Assembly (NCBI RefSeq): GCF_003605435.1
Contig: NZ_QXQB01000003.1
Coordinates: 496,001 to 560,000, forward strand
Reading direction: 5' to 3'
Source of the DNA: Paenibacillus pinisoli
Lineage (GTDB): Bacteria > Bacillota > Bacilli > Paenibacillales > Paenibacillaceae
Length of the DNA: 64,000 bases
This document shows positions 34,288 to 43,394 of this stretch, piece after piece. How positions within the stretch are numbered: position 1 is the stretch's first letter; every line of letters starts with the position of its first letter. A model generated the notes under the pieces. The model was not told the DNA's origin. It worked only from the letters and a program-made list of their open reading frames with translations, and did not search any database. The translations under genes were made by a program, and so were the position numbers.

Positions 34288-36150
34288 CTATTTGATCAAT
34301 TGCAAGATGGATTGCGGATTGGAATTGGCGTGCGATAACATTGCTTGGGCTGCCTGAGTCAAAATGTTGGATTTCGTCAACTCCATCATTTCCTTCGCCA
34401 TATCGGTGTCGCGAATTCTGGATTCGGCCGCCATTAAATTTTCGGCATAATTGTCTACCGACTTCATCGTATGCTCGAGACGATTTTGCAGGGCTCCATA
34501 AATCGATCTAAAATTGTTCACTCTTTTTAAAGCGCCTTCGGTCTGAGCCAATGATGCTTCCGGATCAGCCGGCGGCAGAATACCAATATTTGCGATTCCA
34601 AGTCCGTCTGACTTCACATTGAATAATGGAATATTAAGTACCTGGTTTTCTCGATCCCCCGTTTGAATGTCTACCTTGGGCGGAATATAATCAATGTCCT
34701 TAATATCCGTGGTCACCGTCTCGACAATAGAATGGATGGTTTCAGTATATTCCTCTTCAAATCGGAAGACGTCTTTTTTAAAATTAAAATTGCTCAGCGA
34801 AAAACCGAATTCCAGCACTTCTCCGTCATCTAGAACCGCATTTTCCCAGGCTGTCGTAATTGCATTGTAAGCCATAGCCAGCTCTGCACTATCTGTCGTC
34901 AACGAATCTGGCTTGGAATAGCTTCCGCCATTCAGAAATGCAAATTCAAAATCGACCAGATCGTTGGACAATTCAAATACCGGTCCTGTATCAGGAATGT
35001 CCGCACTGGCTGCCGGGGTACCGATCGGCACTCCGTTAGAGGAGGAAATGTCGTAGTTAGCGTCGTATCTCGGTTTAAAAACTGTACTGAACTTGATTTG
35101 CTTGTCATCCACGCCGGACTGATTGCGCACCTTGAACTCCGCTGTGAATGACGTTCCGTCAGTCGTTATCATTTTTTCGATTTCGATACCGTCCTTGGAA
35201 TAAAAGACCGATATAGAACCTGGCGATATGTTCGCACTGTCTACCGTAAACGTACTCAGCGTGTGTGGGACACCGTCAATTTCGATTATCGTACTCCCGT
35301 CCTGGAATCCGCCGAAATCGGGGTATTGGCCCGCCACCGTTGAATTGACAACATATTCTGTCTGGAAATAAATATCGCCAATCGTCATGTTTTTAATATC
35401 CAGCTCTTTAAATTTCGGTTCGTTGTACCAGATGCGTTCGAAGGTAAACTCATTTGTGGCAGTCGTATCCGTTTGCGTATGAACATTTTTTTCGTAATCG
35501 TTATAGCCCGGTCTGCCATCCGGTGAAACGATCGGAGTTAACTGCGCCTCATGATCGTATTCGTTATTGGTCGTCGTTTCTGTTGTTGACCTTACGACAT
35601 ACTTAGGCTGGTCGGGAGTGTCGACAGGATAAAAACCGTAATATACTTCCCGATCTGTTACCGTAGTAGGAAACGGACCTGAATTCGTCACATCAACATT
35701 CAGGCTCGAACGATCCTCCAGCACTTGATAATCTTCTCTGGAAAGAAGATTAATGGTATTAAAATCGGTTCTGCGCGCAATATTGTCGATTTCCTCCGTA
35801 AGCTGCTTGATCTCAAGCTCTATATTGCGCCGGTCGTGATCGGAATATGTGCCGTTCATCCCCTGAATAATCAGTTCTTTCTGACGGTGGATCATGGCGG
35901 TGATTTCTTGGAAGCCGCCCTCTGCCGTCTGAACGAGCGATGTGCCGTCCTGAATATTTCGGCTCGCTTGCTCCAGTCCCCGGATTTGTCCCCTCATCTG
36001 CTGGGATATGGCAAGACCTGCCGCATCGTCTGCCGCCCGATTGATACGAAGTCCGGAGGACAGCTTCTCCAAGGATGCGCCTGAGCTTTTGTTGCTTTTA
36101 TTTAAACGGTTTGTTGTATTTAATGCCGAGATGTTATGCGCTATTTTCAT
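34288..36150 (-). CDS. Flagellin with an unusually large central domain
   Basis: The 620-residue flagellin has intact D0/D1 ends. The N terminus is MKIAHNISALNTTNRLNKS through RTDFNTINLL (about 1-145). The C terminus runs from ALKRVNNFRSIYGALQNRLE to NPQSILQLIK (about 539-620). Between them lies about 385 residues of beta-rich sequence with no heptads. Simple Gram-positive flagellins have 270-400 residues in total. I looked for the HExxH motif of protease flagellins and did not find it. It is encoded alone, far from any flagellar operon, under its own sigma-D promoter. The ATG at 36150 precedes MKIAHNIS; a GTG three codons earlier is less likely. It may be an extra filament protein exposing a binding or decoy surface; that is inference. 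Confidence 0.9.
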   Translation of the reverse strand: MKIAHNISALNTTNRLNKSNKSSGASLEKLSSGLRINRAADDAAGLAISQQMRGQIRGLEQASRNIQDGTSLVQTAEGGFQEITAMIHRQKELIIQGMNGTYSDHDRRNIELEIKQLTEEIDNIARRTDFNTINLLSREDYQVLEDRSSLNVDVTNSGPFPTTVTDREVYYGFYPVDTPDQPKYVVRSTTETTTNNEYDHEAQLTPIVSPDGRPGYNDYEKNVHTQTDTTATNEFTFERIWYNEPKFKELDIKNMTIGDIYFQTEYVVNSTVAGQYPDFGGFQDGSTIIEIDGVPHTLSTFTVDSANISPGSISVFYSKDGIEIEKMITTDGTSFTAEFKVRNQSGVDDKQIKFSTVFKPRYDANYDISSSNGVPIGTPAASADIPDTGPVFELSNDLVDFEFAFLNGGSYSKPDSLTTDSAELAMAYNAITTAWENAVLDDGEVLEFGFSLSNFNFKKDVFRFEEEYTETIHSIVETVTTDIKDIDYIPPKVDIQTGDRENQVLNIPLFNVKSDGLGIANIGILPPADPEASLAQTEGALKRVNNFRSIYGALQNRLEHTMKSVDNYAENLMAAESRIRDTDMAKEMMELTKSNILTQAAQAMLSHANSNPQSILQLIK

Positions 36151-36182
36151 TAACCCCACCCATAATCGTCGCTTTCTTATCT

Positions 36183-36210
36183 ATATCGGCAAGTGGTATC
36201 CTAATATTTA
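36183..36210 (-). promoter_or_regulatory. Sigma-D (flagellar) promoter of the flagellin gene
   Basis: On the minus strand, TAAA (36207-36210) is followed after 16 bases by GCCGATAT (36183-36190). This equals the sigma-D -10 consensus and lies 33 bases before the flagellin ATG. Confidence 0.9.
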
Positions 36211-36356
36211 GCATTTCTCGCATCTTTTTTGTTACTTTGGTCACAAAAATTTACGACCAAAGCTTCCCAAGCTCACCTTCCATTAGTCCAAAAGTAGCAA
36301 TTCATCATTGTGCATGTCACACTTGCACATTTTATGAAAGTCTATATTTATAGCTA

Positions 36357-37067
36357 TCAGCATCTCACATGTCTGCGCTTGAAGCCAATCTCCTCTTTGT
36401 CGATGGCCTTCTGAATACGGTCGGAAGCGTTCAGGAAGTCCCTTTTCTTGCCCTTCTGCACCTCTACCGGGCCCACTTCGCCAGCAATCTCGACCGCTTT
36501 CTCATGCAGCGGCACAAAGGATACCCCTACAGTGTAGATGAAATTATTCATGGAGTATTTCGCACGCTCGGGTGCGTCGTGAATCGTATTTTTGGCCAAA
36601 TCCAGCAAATCGGTCATCTTTTCTACGGAAAACTCATGGTCCTTGCGGTTCCCCAGCAGCCAGCAATAACAGCTCCAGCCCGCTGACCTCTTCAGCTCTT
36701 CATCGCTTGCAATCCATTTGTCCGCGACTTGCTGCGCGATATCAGCCTCGGCGAGAGTGACTGCAACGATATAGTCGGAGATCATATAAAAATAAGCACG
36801 ATCGATCCAGCGGTCAAAATCCGCTTCCGTCATCACTTTCGGCTCTGCAATAACCCCTGCGAAATACATGGCGTCATAGTTGCCTGTAGCATAAAGCTGC
36901 TCGGCCAAAGGCTGGTTTAATCCTGTTTTTTTCTTGATCGGCTTCATTTGACCGGTCGCTACGCCGAATAACGGCTCCTGTGCGCCGTTGGACATATATA
37001 TCTTTTTAGTGCGTTCCTTGCCAAGCGCTTCAAGCTCCTGCATAACCGCTTCAAATTCCATCGTCAT
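36357..37067 (-). CDS. DNA alkylation repair protein, AlkD-like
   Basis: The 236-residue all-helical protein is of the HEAT-like AlkC/AlkD family. Recognisable segments are VATGQMKPIKKKTG, LAEQLYATGNYDAMYFAGVI, MISDYIVAVTLA and SAGWSCYCWLLGNRKD. AlkD enzymes remove 3-methyl and 7-methyl purines without base flipping; whether this copy is active cannot be judged here. Its ATG overlaps by 4 bases the stop of the broken gene upstream, so the two once formed an operon. A second ATG two codons on is possible. Confidence 0.8.
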   Translation of the reverse strand: MTMEFEAVMQELEALGKERTKKIYMSNGAQEPLFGVATGQMKPIKKKTGLNQPLAEQLYATGNYDAMYFAGVIAEPKVMTEADFDRWIDRAYFYMISDYIVAVTLAEADIAQQVADKWIASDEELKRSAGWSCYCWLLGNRKDHEFSVEKMTDLLDLAKNTIHDAPERAKYSMNNFIYTVGVSFVPLHEKAVEIAGEVGPVEVQKGKKRDFLNASDRIQKAIDKEEIGFKRRHVRC

Positions 37068-37462
37068 TGCACATCCTTTTGTTTGAGTTTACCGTGACGC
37101 TTCCATTCTTCATATCGTTCTGTAATAACCGGCTCGAGGATGAGGTAGTTTTGGAGGGAATCCTCTACATGCAGCTCGATATCGGATTTATCACTCCTCA
37201 GCGCTCGCTTGCTGACGAGATCATTTTTGACCAGCCAGGCGATGAACATACCTGTCGGCACATAGCCTGGCTGCGGTCAGCTCCTGCGGGAAGTCTCCGT
37301 CATAATGCCTTTTGGCTTTATCGTATACGTACTTTTCTTTCTCCACAAGCTGAAGCAATATATCTACCGGCTCTTCGGCATAGCCTTTCGCTATCCATTC
37401 CTCCGCAAGCTCTATAGTAGATTGTACACTCGTGCCACAAGTCTTGTCTCTTCTTCAGCAGA
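37064..37462 (-). pseudogene. Truncated, frameshifted gene (DUF7832-like)
   Basis: The 3' part (37064-37261) reads PTGMFIAWLVKNDLVSKRAL to KLKQKDVQ. The 5' part lies in another frame and reads EEWIAKGYAEEPVDILL, then YDKAKRHYDGDFPQELTAA. The two join naturally near 37263 as ...ELTAA-YVPTGMFIAWL, so one frameshift splits one protein. The pattern YDKAxxHY-GDFP and TGMFIAWL resembles the small DUF7832 family. Upstream, the frame reaches a stop at about 37463 without an ATG, right against a terminator, so the beginning also seems lost. A sequencing error could explain the frameshift but not the missing start. Confidence 0.55.
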
Positions 37463-37465
37463 ATC

Positions 37466-37501
37466 AAAAAGCGCCCTGCAGACGAATCTGCAAGGCGCTT
37501 T
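37466..37501 (-). terminator. Terminator of the subtilase gene
   Basis: AAAGCGCC-TGCAGA pairs with TCTGCA-GGCGCTTT, with one mismatch between the two helices. It is followed on the minus strand by TTTTTGATT, 34 bases past the protease stop. Confidence 0.82.
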
Positions 37502-37535
37502 GATCAGGGACAAGTCCCGGATCAATCAAACCCTA

Positions 37536-39605
37536 TTATTTTTTCAGCCATAATGCCGGCACAATAGACGGTTCCCAGCCTGTCATAGAAGTATGTGCTT
37601 GACGGCACACGTAGGTTGCGCCGCCATAAGTCACTTCGTCCCCGATCTTATACGATACCCCTGGGGCCCAAGGAGTGGTCGGCTGTGTCGAACCGGAATC
37701 CGTCGTTACGGTTACAGCATTGCTTGCGGCGGACCGGTTGCCTGCGGCATCCATGGCTCTAACCGTGAACGTATAGGCTGTATTGGCCGTTAAGCCGGTG
37801 ACCGTAGCCGAAGTATTCGCGACTGTAGCCGCTAATGAGCTTCCGTTATATACTTCATAGGCTGTTACGCCCACGTTGTCGGTTGAAGCGCTCCAGCTAA
37901 GCGATACGCTTGTGCTGGTCTTGCCCGTGGAGATTAGATTGCCTGGGGCGGTCGGTGCTTGCGTATCCCCGCCGCCGCTGCCGGCGCTGAACTGAATCGT
38001 TGTATTGGCTGTGCTAGGCTGATAGCCAGAAAGTGTAGTATTGGCCGAGATTTGATAAGTGCCGAGCGCCGTTTGCGCATTCGAGGTTATCGACCAGGCA
38101 GCTACACCTGAACTGTTCGTTGCAGCCGCGCCTGTAACCGTTGTTCCATTGGGACGGGTCAGCGTAAAGTTCACCGAAGCGCCTTGCAGCGCATTCCCTT
38201 GCTGATCCGTGACTCTTGCCGTGATATTAATATTGTCCCCGCGCTGATACACGGTTTTGTCTGTCTGAACGGTTGTCGTCGTTACCCGATTAGGCTGAGG
38301 CGTCCCGCCTGCCGCCAGTACAGCAGCATGAGCATCAACAATGCCATATCCATACTGATTGGCGTTACCTGCAGGCTGGGCTGTATTCCTGAGTATCGTT
38401 CTGGCCGCGGCAGGGGTAAGACTCGGATTGACCGATCTCATTAATCCTAAGACGCCGGCCACATGAGGAGTTGCCATGGAGGTTCCGGACATGCTTCTAT
38501 ATTGACCGTTCGGAGAGGTGCTGTAGATGTTCGACCCAGGCGCCATCACATCAAGGCCCGCTCCATAATTGGAGAAGCTCGAACGCGTCCTGCTCGATGT
38601 CACGGAGCCCACTGCGATCGAGCCGCTGTAAGCAGCCGGATAAGAGATGCTTGAAGCCCCCTCATTGCCAGTGGCCGCCACAACGATTGTGCCCAGGCTC
38701 ACTGCCGTTTGAATCGCTTCATCCATCCCACGGTCGTAACCGCCGCCGCCCAGCGACATGTTAATCACATCAGCTCTAATATTAGCGGCATGAAGGATGC
38801 CTTGCTGAATGCCATACATCGAACCATTGCCGCTGTCGTTAAGTACTTTTACCGGAATCAAGGTCGCGTTCTGCATCACGCCCGATACCGGTCCGTAGCT
38901 GGCGATCGTTCCCGCTACATGCGTGCCGTGCCCATGGCGGTCCAGTGTGGTGCTGTCTACAAAGCTGCGGCCCAGGCTGGTATTCACCAGATTGCTCAAG
39001 CTGGGATGATTGCTGTCAATGCCTGTGTCGAGCACGGCGATCCGCACCGAGCTTGATCCTGTGGTTACTCCCCACGCTTGCGAAACCTTAATCATGTCAT
39101 AATGCCAGCGTTGATTGTTATGAATAGCCTGTACGGAAACATCCTGCACGGCTGCTGTTTCGAGCGCATACATTTTGCGGTTTTCCGAGATGTAACGGAC
39201 CTGTTGGCCGAGGTTCTCTAATTTTGCTTTCAATGCTTGTTTGGCGGAATCGATCGAAGCATAATCATTAACGGAGTACTCAACCAAATAGACCAAGCCC
39301 ATTTTCTCTATCGCCGCAGCCTTGACATCGCTATCGAGCGACTGTACCGAGAAGGTCCCCGCATCCTGACCAAACAGCGAATTTGTAACGGCAAAGCCGC
39401 TCTGCGCAAGCGATGCCGAATGGATTAATAGATCATCCGTGCTTTGAATCGAATACGAATCGGATTGTTCCGCGATGGATACCACGAGCTGGCCTTCAAT
39501 AAAATCAGCTGACTGCCCTTGTACAGGGCTGCCGAACGCTGCCCCTGCAAAAAGAGTCGCCATTAGCATCGTAGTCATTAAGATGGAGCTTATAAACCTC
39601 TTCAT
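37536..39605 (-). CDS. Secreted S8 subtilisin-like protease with Ig-like, Fn3 and chitin-binding modules
   Basis: The 689-residue exported protease has a signal peptide (MKRFISSILMTTMLMATLFA). An inhibitor-like pro-region covers about 35-150. The S8 domain has all three catalytic residues: Asp in IAVLDTGIDSNHP, His in HGHGTHVAGTI and Ser in MSGTSMATPHVAGV. An invasin/Big-like domain (TTVQTDKTVYQRGDNINIT), a fibronectin type III domain (APGNLISTGKTSTSVSLSW) and a short CBM5/12-type module (WAPGVSYKIGDEVTYGGATY...W) follow. The last module is typical of chitinases and suggests attachment to chitin or similar polymers. GGAGGG precedes the ATG at 39605; six extra residues upstream are unlikely. 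It is monocistronic. Confidence 0.92.
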   Translation of the reverse strand: MKRFISSILMTTMLMATLFAGAAFGSPVQGQSADFIEGQLVVSIAEQSDSYSIQSTDDLLIHSASLAQSGFAVTNSLFGQDAGTFSVQSLDSDVKAAAIEKMGLVYLVEYSVNDYASIDSAKQALKAKLENLGQQVRYISENRKMYALETAAVQDVSVQAIHNNQRWHYDMIKVSQAWGVTTGSSSVRIAVLDTGIDSNHPSLSNLVNTSLGRSFVDSTTLDRHGHGTHVAGTIASYGPVSGVMQNATLIPVKVLNDSGNGSMYGIQQGILHAANIRADVINMSLGGGGYDRGMDEAIQTAVSLGTIVVAATGNEGASSISYPAAYSGSIAVGSVTSSRTRSSFSNYGAGLDVMAPGSNIYSTSPNGQYRSMSGTSMATPHVAGVLGLMRSVNPSLTPAAARTILRNTAQPAGNANQYGYGIVDAHAAVLAAGGTPQPNRVTTTTVQTDKTVYQRGDNINITARVTDQQGNALQGASVNFTLTRPNGTTVTGAAATNSSGVAAWSITSNAQTALGTYQISANTTLSGYQPSTANTTIQFSAGSGGGDTQAPTAPGNLISTGKTSTSVSLSWSASTDNVGVTAYEVYNGSSLAATVANTSATVTGLTANTAYTFTVRAMDAAGNRSAASNAVTVTTDSGSTQPTTPWAPGVSYKIGDEVTYGGATYVCRQAHTSMTGWEPSIVPALWLKK

Positions 39606-39831
39606 CCTTAAACCCTCCTTCATGAAATAAAAACCGATCCAGTTGCGCTGGTTTCTTATTTACTGCATGATGAACAGAGTTCTCAACCCTAAATTGAAAG
39701 CGTATTCATATTGGGGCGCGAATTTGCCGGATCACCTTCTTTCCTCTCAATTTCCCTGCATCCCTGGTTCCCTCCCTTCTTGATTCCATTCATTATTATT
39801 TGGTATTTAATATAAATATTCCCAACCGATA

Positions 39832-39871
39832 ACAAAAAGCCATGAATCCCACACCAGGCGGATTCACGGCT
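39832..39871 (-). terminator. Terminator of the nucleoside-uptake operon
   Basis: AGCCATGAATCC (39838-39849) pairs with GGATTCACGGCT (39860-39871), with one mismatch. TTTTTGTT follows on the minus strand, seven bases past the amidohydrolase stop. Confidence 0.82.
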
Positions 39872-39877
39872 TCTTTA

Positions 39878-41215
39878 TCATATACCCGCTCTGCGAGCGA
39901 TTTCGTCCATTCGATTCTTGCTCTCATGCATGATGCGCTCTTCGTCAAGCGTCAGCATCTCACGGTTTTTCATGACGATTTTCCCGTCGATAATGGCATC
40001 CTCCACATCCCGCGGCGTGACCGACTCCACAAGTGTGTTGATCAGGATGCGCGACGGAGTAATGTGAGGCTGGTCGATATCGATCAGAATCAAGTCGGCT
40101 TTCTTGCCGGCTTCAACGGTCCCAATCTCATCCGCAAGCTGAAGCGCGGCAGCTCCGCCGATCGTGATCATCTTTAGCAGCTCCGGCACGGGAACGACCA
40201 TAGGATCGAATACAGGGAGTCCCCAGTAAGCATGCATGCCAGAGCGGAAAACGCGCATCTCATCGAACAAGCTGAGGTTCGAGCCGGACGCGCCGTCGCT
40301 GCCCATGCCGATCGGCATCCCCATCATGATCATGCGCGGCGTTTTGGGGAACCCGTGCGAATTGAAGTTGGCCCGCGGACAGTGAACGATGTTCACGCCA
40401 TACTGCTTCAGCAGCTCCAGCTCCAGCTCAGAATAAACGACATTGTGCGCGGTCAGCAGATTCGGACCGAGCGCGCCGAGCGACTCCAGATACTCGACCG
40501 GGCGCTTCTTATACCGCTCCAGGCAGTACCGCACCTCGTCGCGGTGCTCGGCCAAATGCATATGCAGCCCCGTACCGTATTCACGGGCTTTCTGCGCCGC
40601 AGCTTGAATCAGTTCAGGCGAGCAGGACATAACCTGCCGGATGCCGAACCAGATCTGGATCCGGCCATCTCCAGCTCCATGATATTCGCGGTGCAGCCAC
40701 TCATTGTTGTCGATGATCGTCTCCAGCGGCTGCTTCATCGTATCCGGCAAAAAATCGCCAATATCGATACTAGACCGCGTAATAGCCGCTCTCATCCCGG
40801 ACTGGACAGCCGCTTCGGCAACCTTATGCATATGCACGCCGCCGGCATCGGCAAAGGAGGTCGTGCCCGATTTGATCATCTCCAGACAGCTCATCTCCGC
40901 ACTTACGCGAACATCGTCTTCGTTCAGGTTGCTTTCGAACGGAACGAGAATACGCGACCAGATCATCGGAAGCTCATCCATCGTCTGGCCTTTCAGCAGC
41001 TGCTGGCATGTATGCGTATGGGCATCGACCAGGCCCGGCATGCACAGCTTTCCTTTGCCGTTCAGCGTGTCGGCAGGTTCATATTTGGCTATCAGCTCTT
41101 CATTCGGCCCGATCTCGACAATACGCGTTCCGTCGATTGCGATAGCGCAATTCTCGACGATTTCGAAGCCTGGCGTCATATAGCTGCAATTTTTGATTAA
41201 CAAACTACATTTCAT
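39878..41215 (-). CDS. Amidohydrolase, chlorohydrolase/cytosine deaminase-like
   Basis: The 445-residue metal-dependent hydrolase of the SsnA/MtaD/AtzB branch has metal ligands in VDAHTHTCQQLLKG, MHLAEHRDEV (with the usual acid/base Glu), the later His in LLTAHNVVYSE, and GMGSDGASGSN with the Asp. The family deaminates or hydrolyses purines, pyrimidines and adenosine derivatives. Sitting last in an operon with a nucleoside hydrolase, it may deaminate the released base, but guanine, cytosine and thioadenosine substrates cannot be separated by sequence. Its gene follows the MalG-type permease by 27 bases. Confidence 0.85.
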   Translation of the reverse strand: MKCSLLIKNCSYMTPGFEIVENCAIAIDGTRIVEIGPNEELIAKYEPADTLNGKGKLCMPGLVDAHTHTCQQLLKGQTMDELPMIWSRILVPFESNLNEDDVRVSAEMSCLEMIKSGTTSFADAGGVHMHKVAEAAVQSGMRAAITRSSIDIGDFLPDTMKQPLETIIDNNEWLHREYHGAGDGRIQIWFGIRQVMSCSPELIQAAAQKAREYGTGLHMHLAEHRDEVRYCLERYKKRPVEYLESLGALGPNLLTAHNVVYSELELELLKQYGVNIVHCPRANFNSHGFPKTPRMIMMGMPIGMGSDGASGSNLSLFDEMRVFRSGMHAYWGLPVFDPMVVPVPELLKMITIGGAAALQLADEIGTVEAGKKADLILIDIDQPHITPSRILINTLVESVTPRDVEDAIIDGKIVMKNREMLTLDEERIMHESKNRMDEIARRAGI

Positions 41216-41242
41216 GTTATCACCTATTTTCTTTCTGTTGCA

Positions 41243-42067
41243 TCACTTCACGCCGCCTTCGGTCAAGCCTCTGACGATATACTTCTGGAAGAACAGCACC
41301 AGCAGCAGCACGGGCAAGCTGCCGACGATACCCGCCGGGAACATAATCTCGTAAGCGATTCTGTCTTCTCCTATAAACTCCGCCATACGGACGGACAGCG
41401 TCTTCACATTCATATTCGTCATCGCGCTGGCGAACAAAAATTCGTTCCATGCACCCATGAATACGAAAATGCCTGTCGTAACCAAGCCGCCCATCGAAAG
41501 CGGCAGTACGATTTTCCGGATGACCTGCATGCGGGAGCAGCCGTCCAGCTTGGCGGCTTCTTCGATCTCATAAGGAATCGCGATAATAAAAGAGCGGAAC
41601 ATCCATACGACGTAAGGCAGCGAAAAACTGATATAAGTCAAAATTAAGCCCTGATGCGTATACAGCAATCCCGTTAGCTTCATAATCATAAACAGCGGAA
41701 TCAGCAAAGCCATATGCGGAAGCATTTGCGATGCGAGCACGGTTAAAAAGAATGCGTTTTTGCGCGGAAATTGAAACCGCGCAAACGCATATGCGCCAAG
41801 CGCCCCTATGGATAGGGAGATGGCAGTCGTAAAGCCAGAGACGATCAAGCTGTTCAGCATAGCGGAAGTAAACGATTTCTCCTGCAGCAGCTGAATGTAA
41901 TACTTGAATGTCCATTTGCTAGGCCATAGCTCCGGAGGGTTGCTGAACAAATCAAGCGGCAGCTTGAAGCTCGACAGCAGCAGCCACAGCATGGGAAACA
42001 GGATAAAGATCATCAGTGCAATCGAGATCATGATCTGAACCGTTTTTTTTGCGTACTTCACGCTCAA
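41243..42067 (-). CDS. CUT1 ABC importer permease, MalG type (nucleoside-linked operon)
   Basis: The permease has about 274 residues and six membrane segments. The coupling loop is YEIEEAAKLDGCSRMQVIRKIVLPL. The C terminus GLTEGGVK is typical of MalG homologues. I placed the start at the TTG at 42067, six bases after GAGGGG; the ATG two codons earlier touches that site with no spacing. It forms one importer with the binding protein (32-base gap) and the MalF-type permease. Confidence 0.85.
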   Translation of the reverse strand: MSVKYAKKTVQIMISIALMIFILFPMLWLLLSSFKLPLDLFSNPPELWPSKWTFKYYIQLLQEKSFTSAMLNSLIVSGFTTAISLSIGALGAYAFARFQFPRKNAFFLTVLASQMLPHMALLIPLFMIMKLTGLLYTHQGLILTYISFSLPYVVWMFRSFIIAIPYEIEEAAKLDGCSRMQVIRKIVLPLSMGGLVTTGIFVFMGAWNEFLFASAMTNMNVKTLSVRMAEFIGEDRIAYEIMFPAGIVGSLPVLLLVLFFQKYIVRGLTEGGVK

Positions 42068-42098
42068 AAACATCCCCTCGTTTGTGTATTGGGCAGCA

Positions 42099-43382
42099 TT
42101 ACTTTTGGCCGATCATGGCCAATATTTTGGTCTCGGCATCTTGAAGCGCCTGCTCCGGCGTTACTTTGCCGAGTACAGCCGCCAAGATGTTGCGGGACAG
42201 CTCGTCTGTAATTTTCGTTGCATCCTCGTGGCGGAACAAACCGAACGGATACTGCATTTGCTCCGGCAGCAGAGCGTAATGCGGATATTTGGCCAGCAGG
42301 TCGGCGTCCTTCACCACTTCGACGTCGCTTGGGATTTTACCGTTAGCGAGCGACATTTTCTTTTGCTGGTCGGCATTGGTTACAAATTTGATATATTCCA
42401 TGGCCCACTCTTTATTCTTTGAGGCAGCTGGAATCGCCAGCCCACCGGTCTCGCCGTAGGAAGCGGTCTTCAGCTTGCCGCCCGGAATGAGCGCTACGTC
42501 CATTTGACCGACAACCTTCGATTTATCTTCATCATTCGCCATCGGCAGCGTTTGCGGCGTGTTCATGTTCATGGCGATAGCGCCTTGCGTCAATACTTCC
42601 GTCATAGCGCCGGAGCTCGTAAATTCCTTCGACAGCGGGCTCATGATGTTATGCTTCAGGTTCATATCGGCCATAAATTGCAATGCGGCTACGCCTTCAG
42701 GGCTGTTAAAGGTCGGACGGTTGTTCTCATAATCCCAGAACTCCCCGCCATTGGAGCGCAGATGAACGATAAAGCTGGAATAGGACACGATGCCGCCCCA
42801 AGTTTCCGCATACGGAGACACTTTATCGTCTTTAATTTCTTTGGCGACCGTGATCAGCTCATCCCATGTTTTTGGAGGATCCTTGATCAGCGTCTTGTTA
42901 TAGTAGAACTGCCATAGCCATACATAACGAGGAATCGCATACTGCTTTCCTTGGTAGGACATCGCTTCCATCGTTTGCGGGTTCAAGCGTGTTTTCATAT
43001 CGTCGGTGATATAGGAATCCAGCGGCTCCAGGAAGCCCTTGGAGGCGAACTCGGTCGCCCAGTCATCGCGGACATGCACGACATCGTACTCACTGCTGTT
43101 AGCCATAAAAGAGACGAATACTTTATCGTGCAGCTGCATGAAAGGCACAGTCTCGTATTTCACCTTGATGCCGGTAGCTGCGGTAAACTCTTCGTTTTGC
43201 TGCTTCCAGAACGGCTCGTCCAGGTAAAGGACGGTGATTTCCTTATTCTCATTGTTGTCCTTACCGGTTCCTTCGGCCGCTTGTCCGCCTTTATCGGCAG
43301 ATGTTCCGCAAGCCGCCAGCATCGATACGAGCAATGCCGCAATAACCCCCATTTTCATCCATTTGACATGTTTTTTCTCCAT
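42099..43382 (-). CDS. ABC importer substrate-binding lipoprotein (nucleoside-linked operon)
   Basis: The 427-residue lipoprotein (MEKKHVKWMKMGVIAALLVSM, lipobox LAAC) belongs to the sugar-type solute-binding family 1 (EITVLYLDEPFWKQQNEEFT, YAIPRYVWLWQFYYNKTLIK). Its neighbours are two CUT1 permeases, a nucleoside hydrolase and an amidohydrolase. The ligand is therefore inferred to be a nucleoside or a nucleoside-bearing sugar conjugate, not a plain sugar. GGGGG lies eight to nine bases before the ATG. It sits between the two permease genes, not first as is usual. Confidence 0.87.
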   Translation of the reverse strand: MEKKHVKWMKMGVIAALLVSMLAACGTSADKGGQAAEGTGKDNNENKEITVLYLDEPFWKQQNEEFTAATGIKVKYETVPFMQLHDKVFVSFMANSSEYDVVHVRDDWATEFASKGFLEPLDSYITDDMKTRLNPQTMEAMSYQGKQYAIPRYVWLWQFYYNKTLIKDPPKTWDELITVAKEIKDDKVSPYAETWGGIVSYSSFIVHLRSNGGEFWDYENNRPTFNSPEGVAALQFMADMNLKHNIMSPLSKEFTSSGAMTEVLTQGAIAMNMNTPQTLPMANDEDKSKVVGQMDVALIPGGKLKTASYGETGGLAIPAASKNKEWAMEYIKFVTNADQQKKMSLANGKIPSDVEVVKDADLLAKYPHYALLPEQMQYPFGLFRHEDATKITDELSRNILAAVLGKVTPEQALQDAETKILAMIGQK

Positions 43383-43394
43383 GACTTTTTCCCC

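Noticed and set aside
34288-36150. Flagellin as a flagellinolysin (protease flagellin)
   Set aside because: The central region has no HExxH motif; the only His-Glu pair (EYDHEAQL) lacks the second His.
40232-41200. 322-codon plus-strand reading frame
   Set aside because: Antisense of the amidohydrolase gene, which has full metal-binding motifs.
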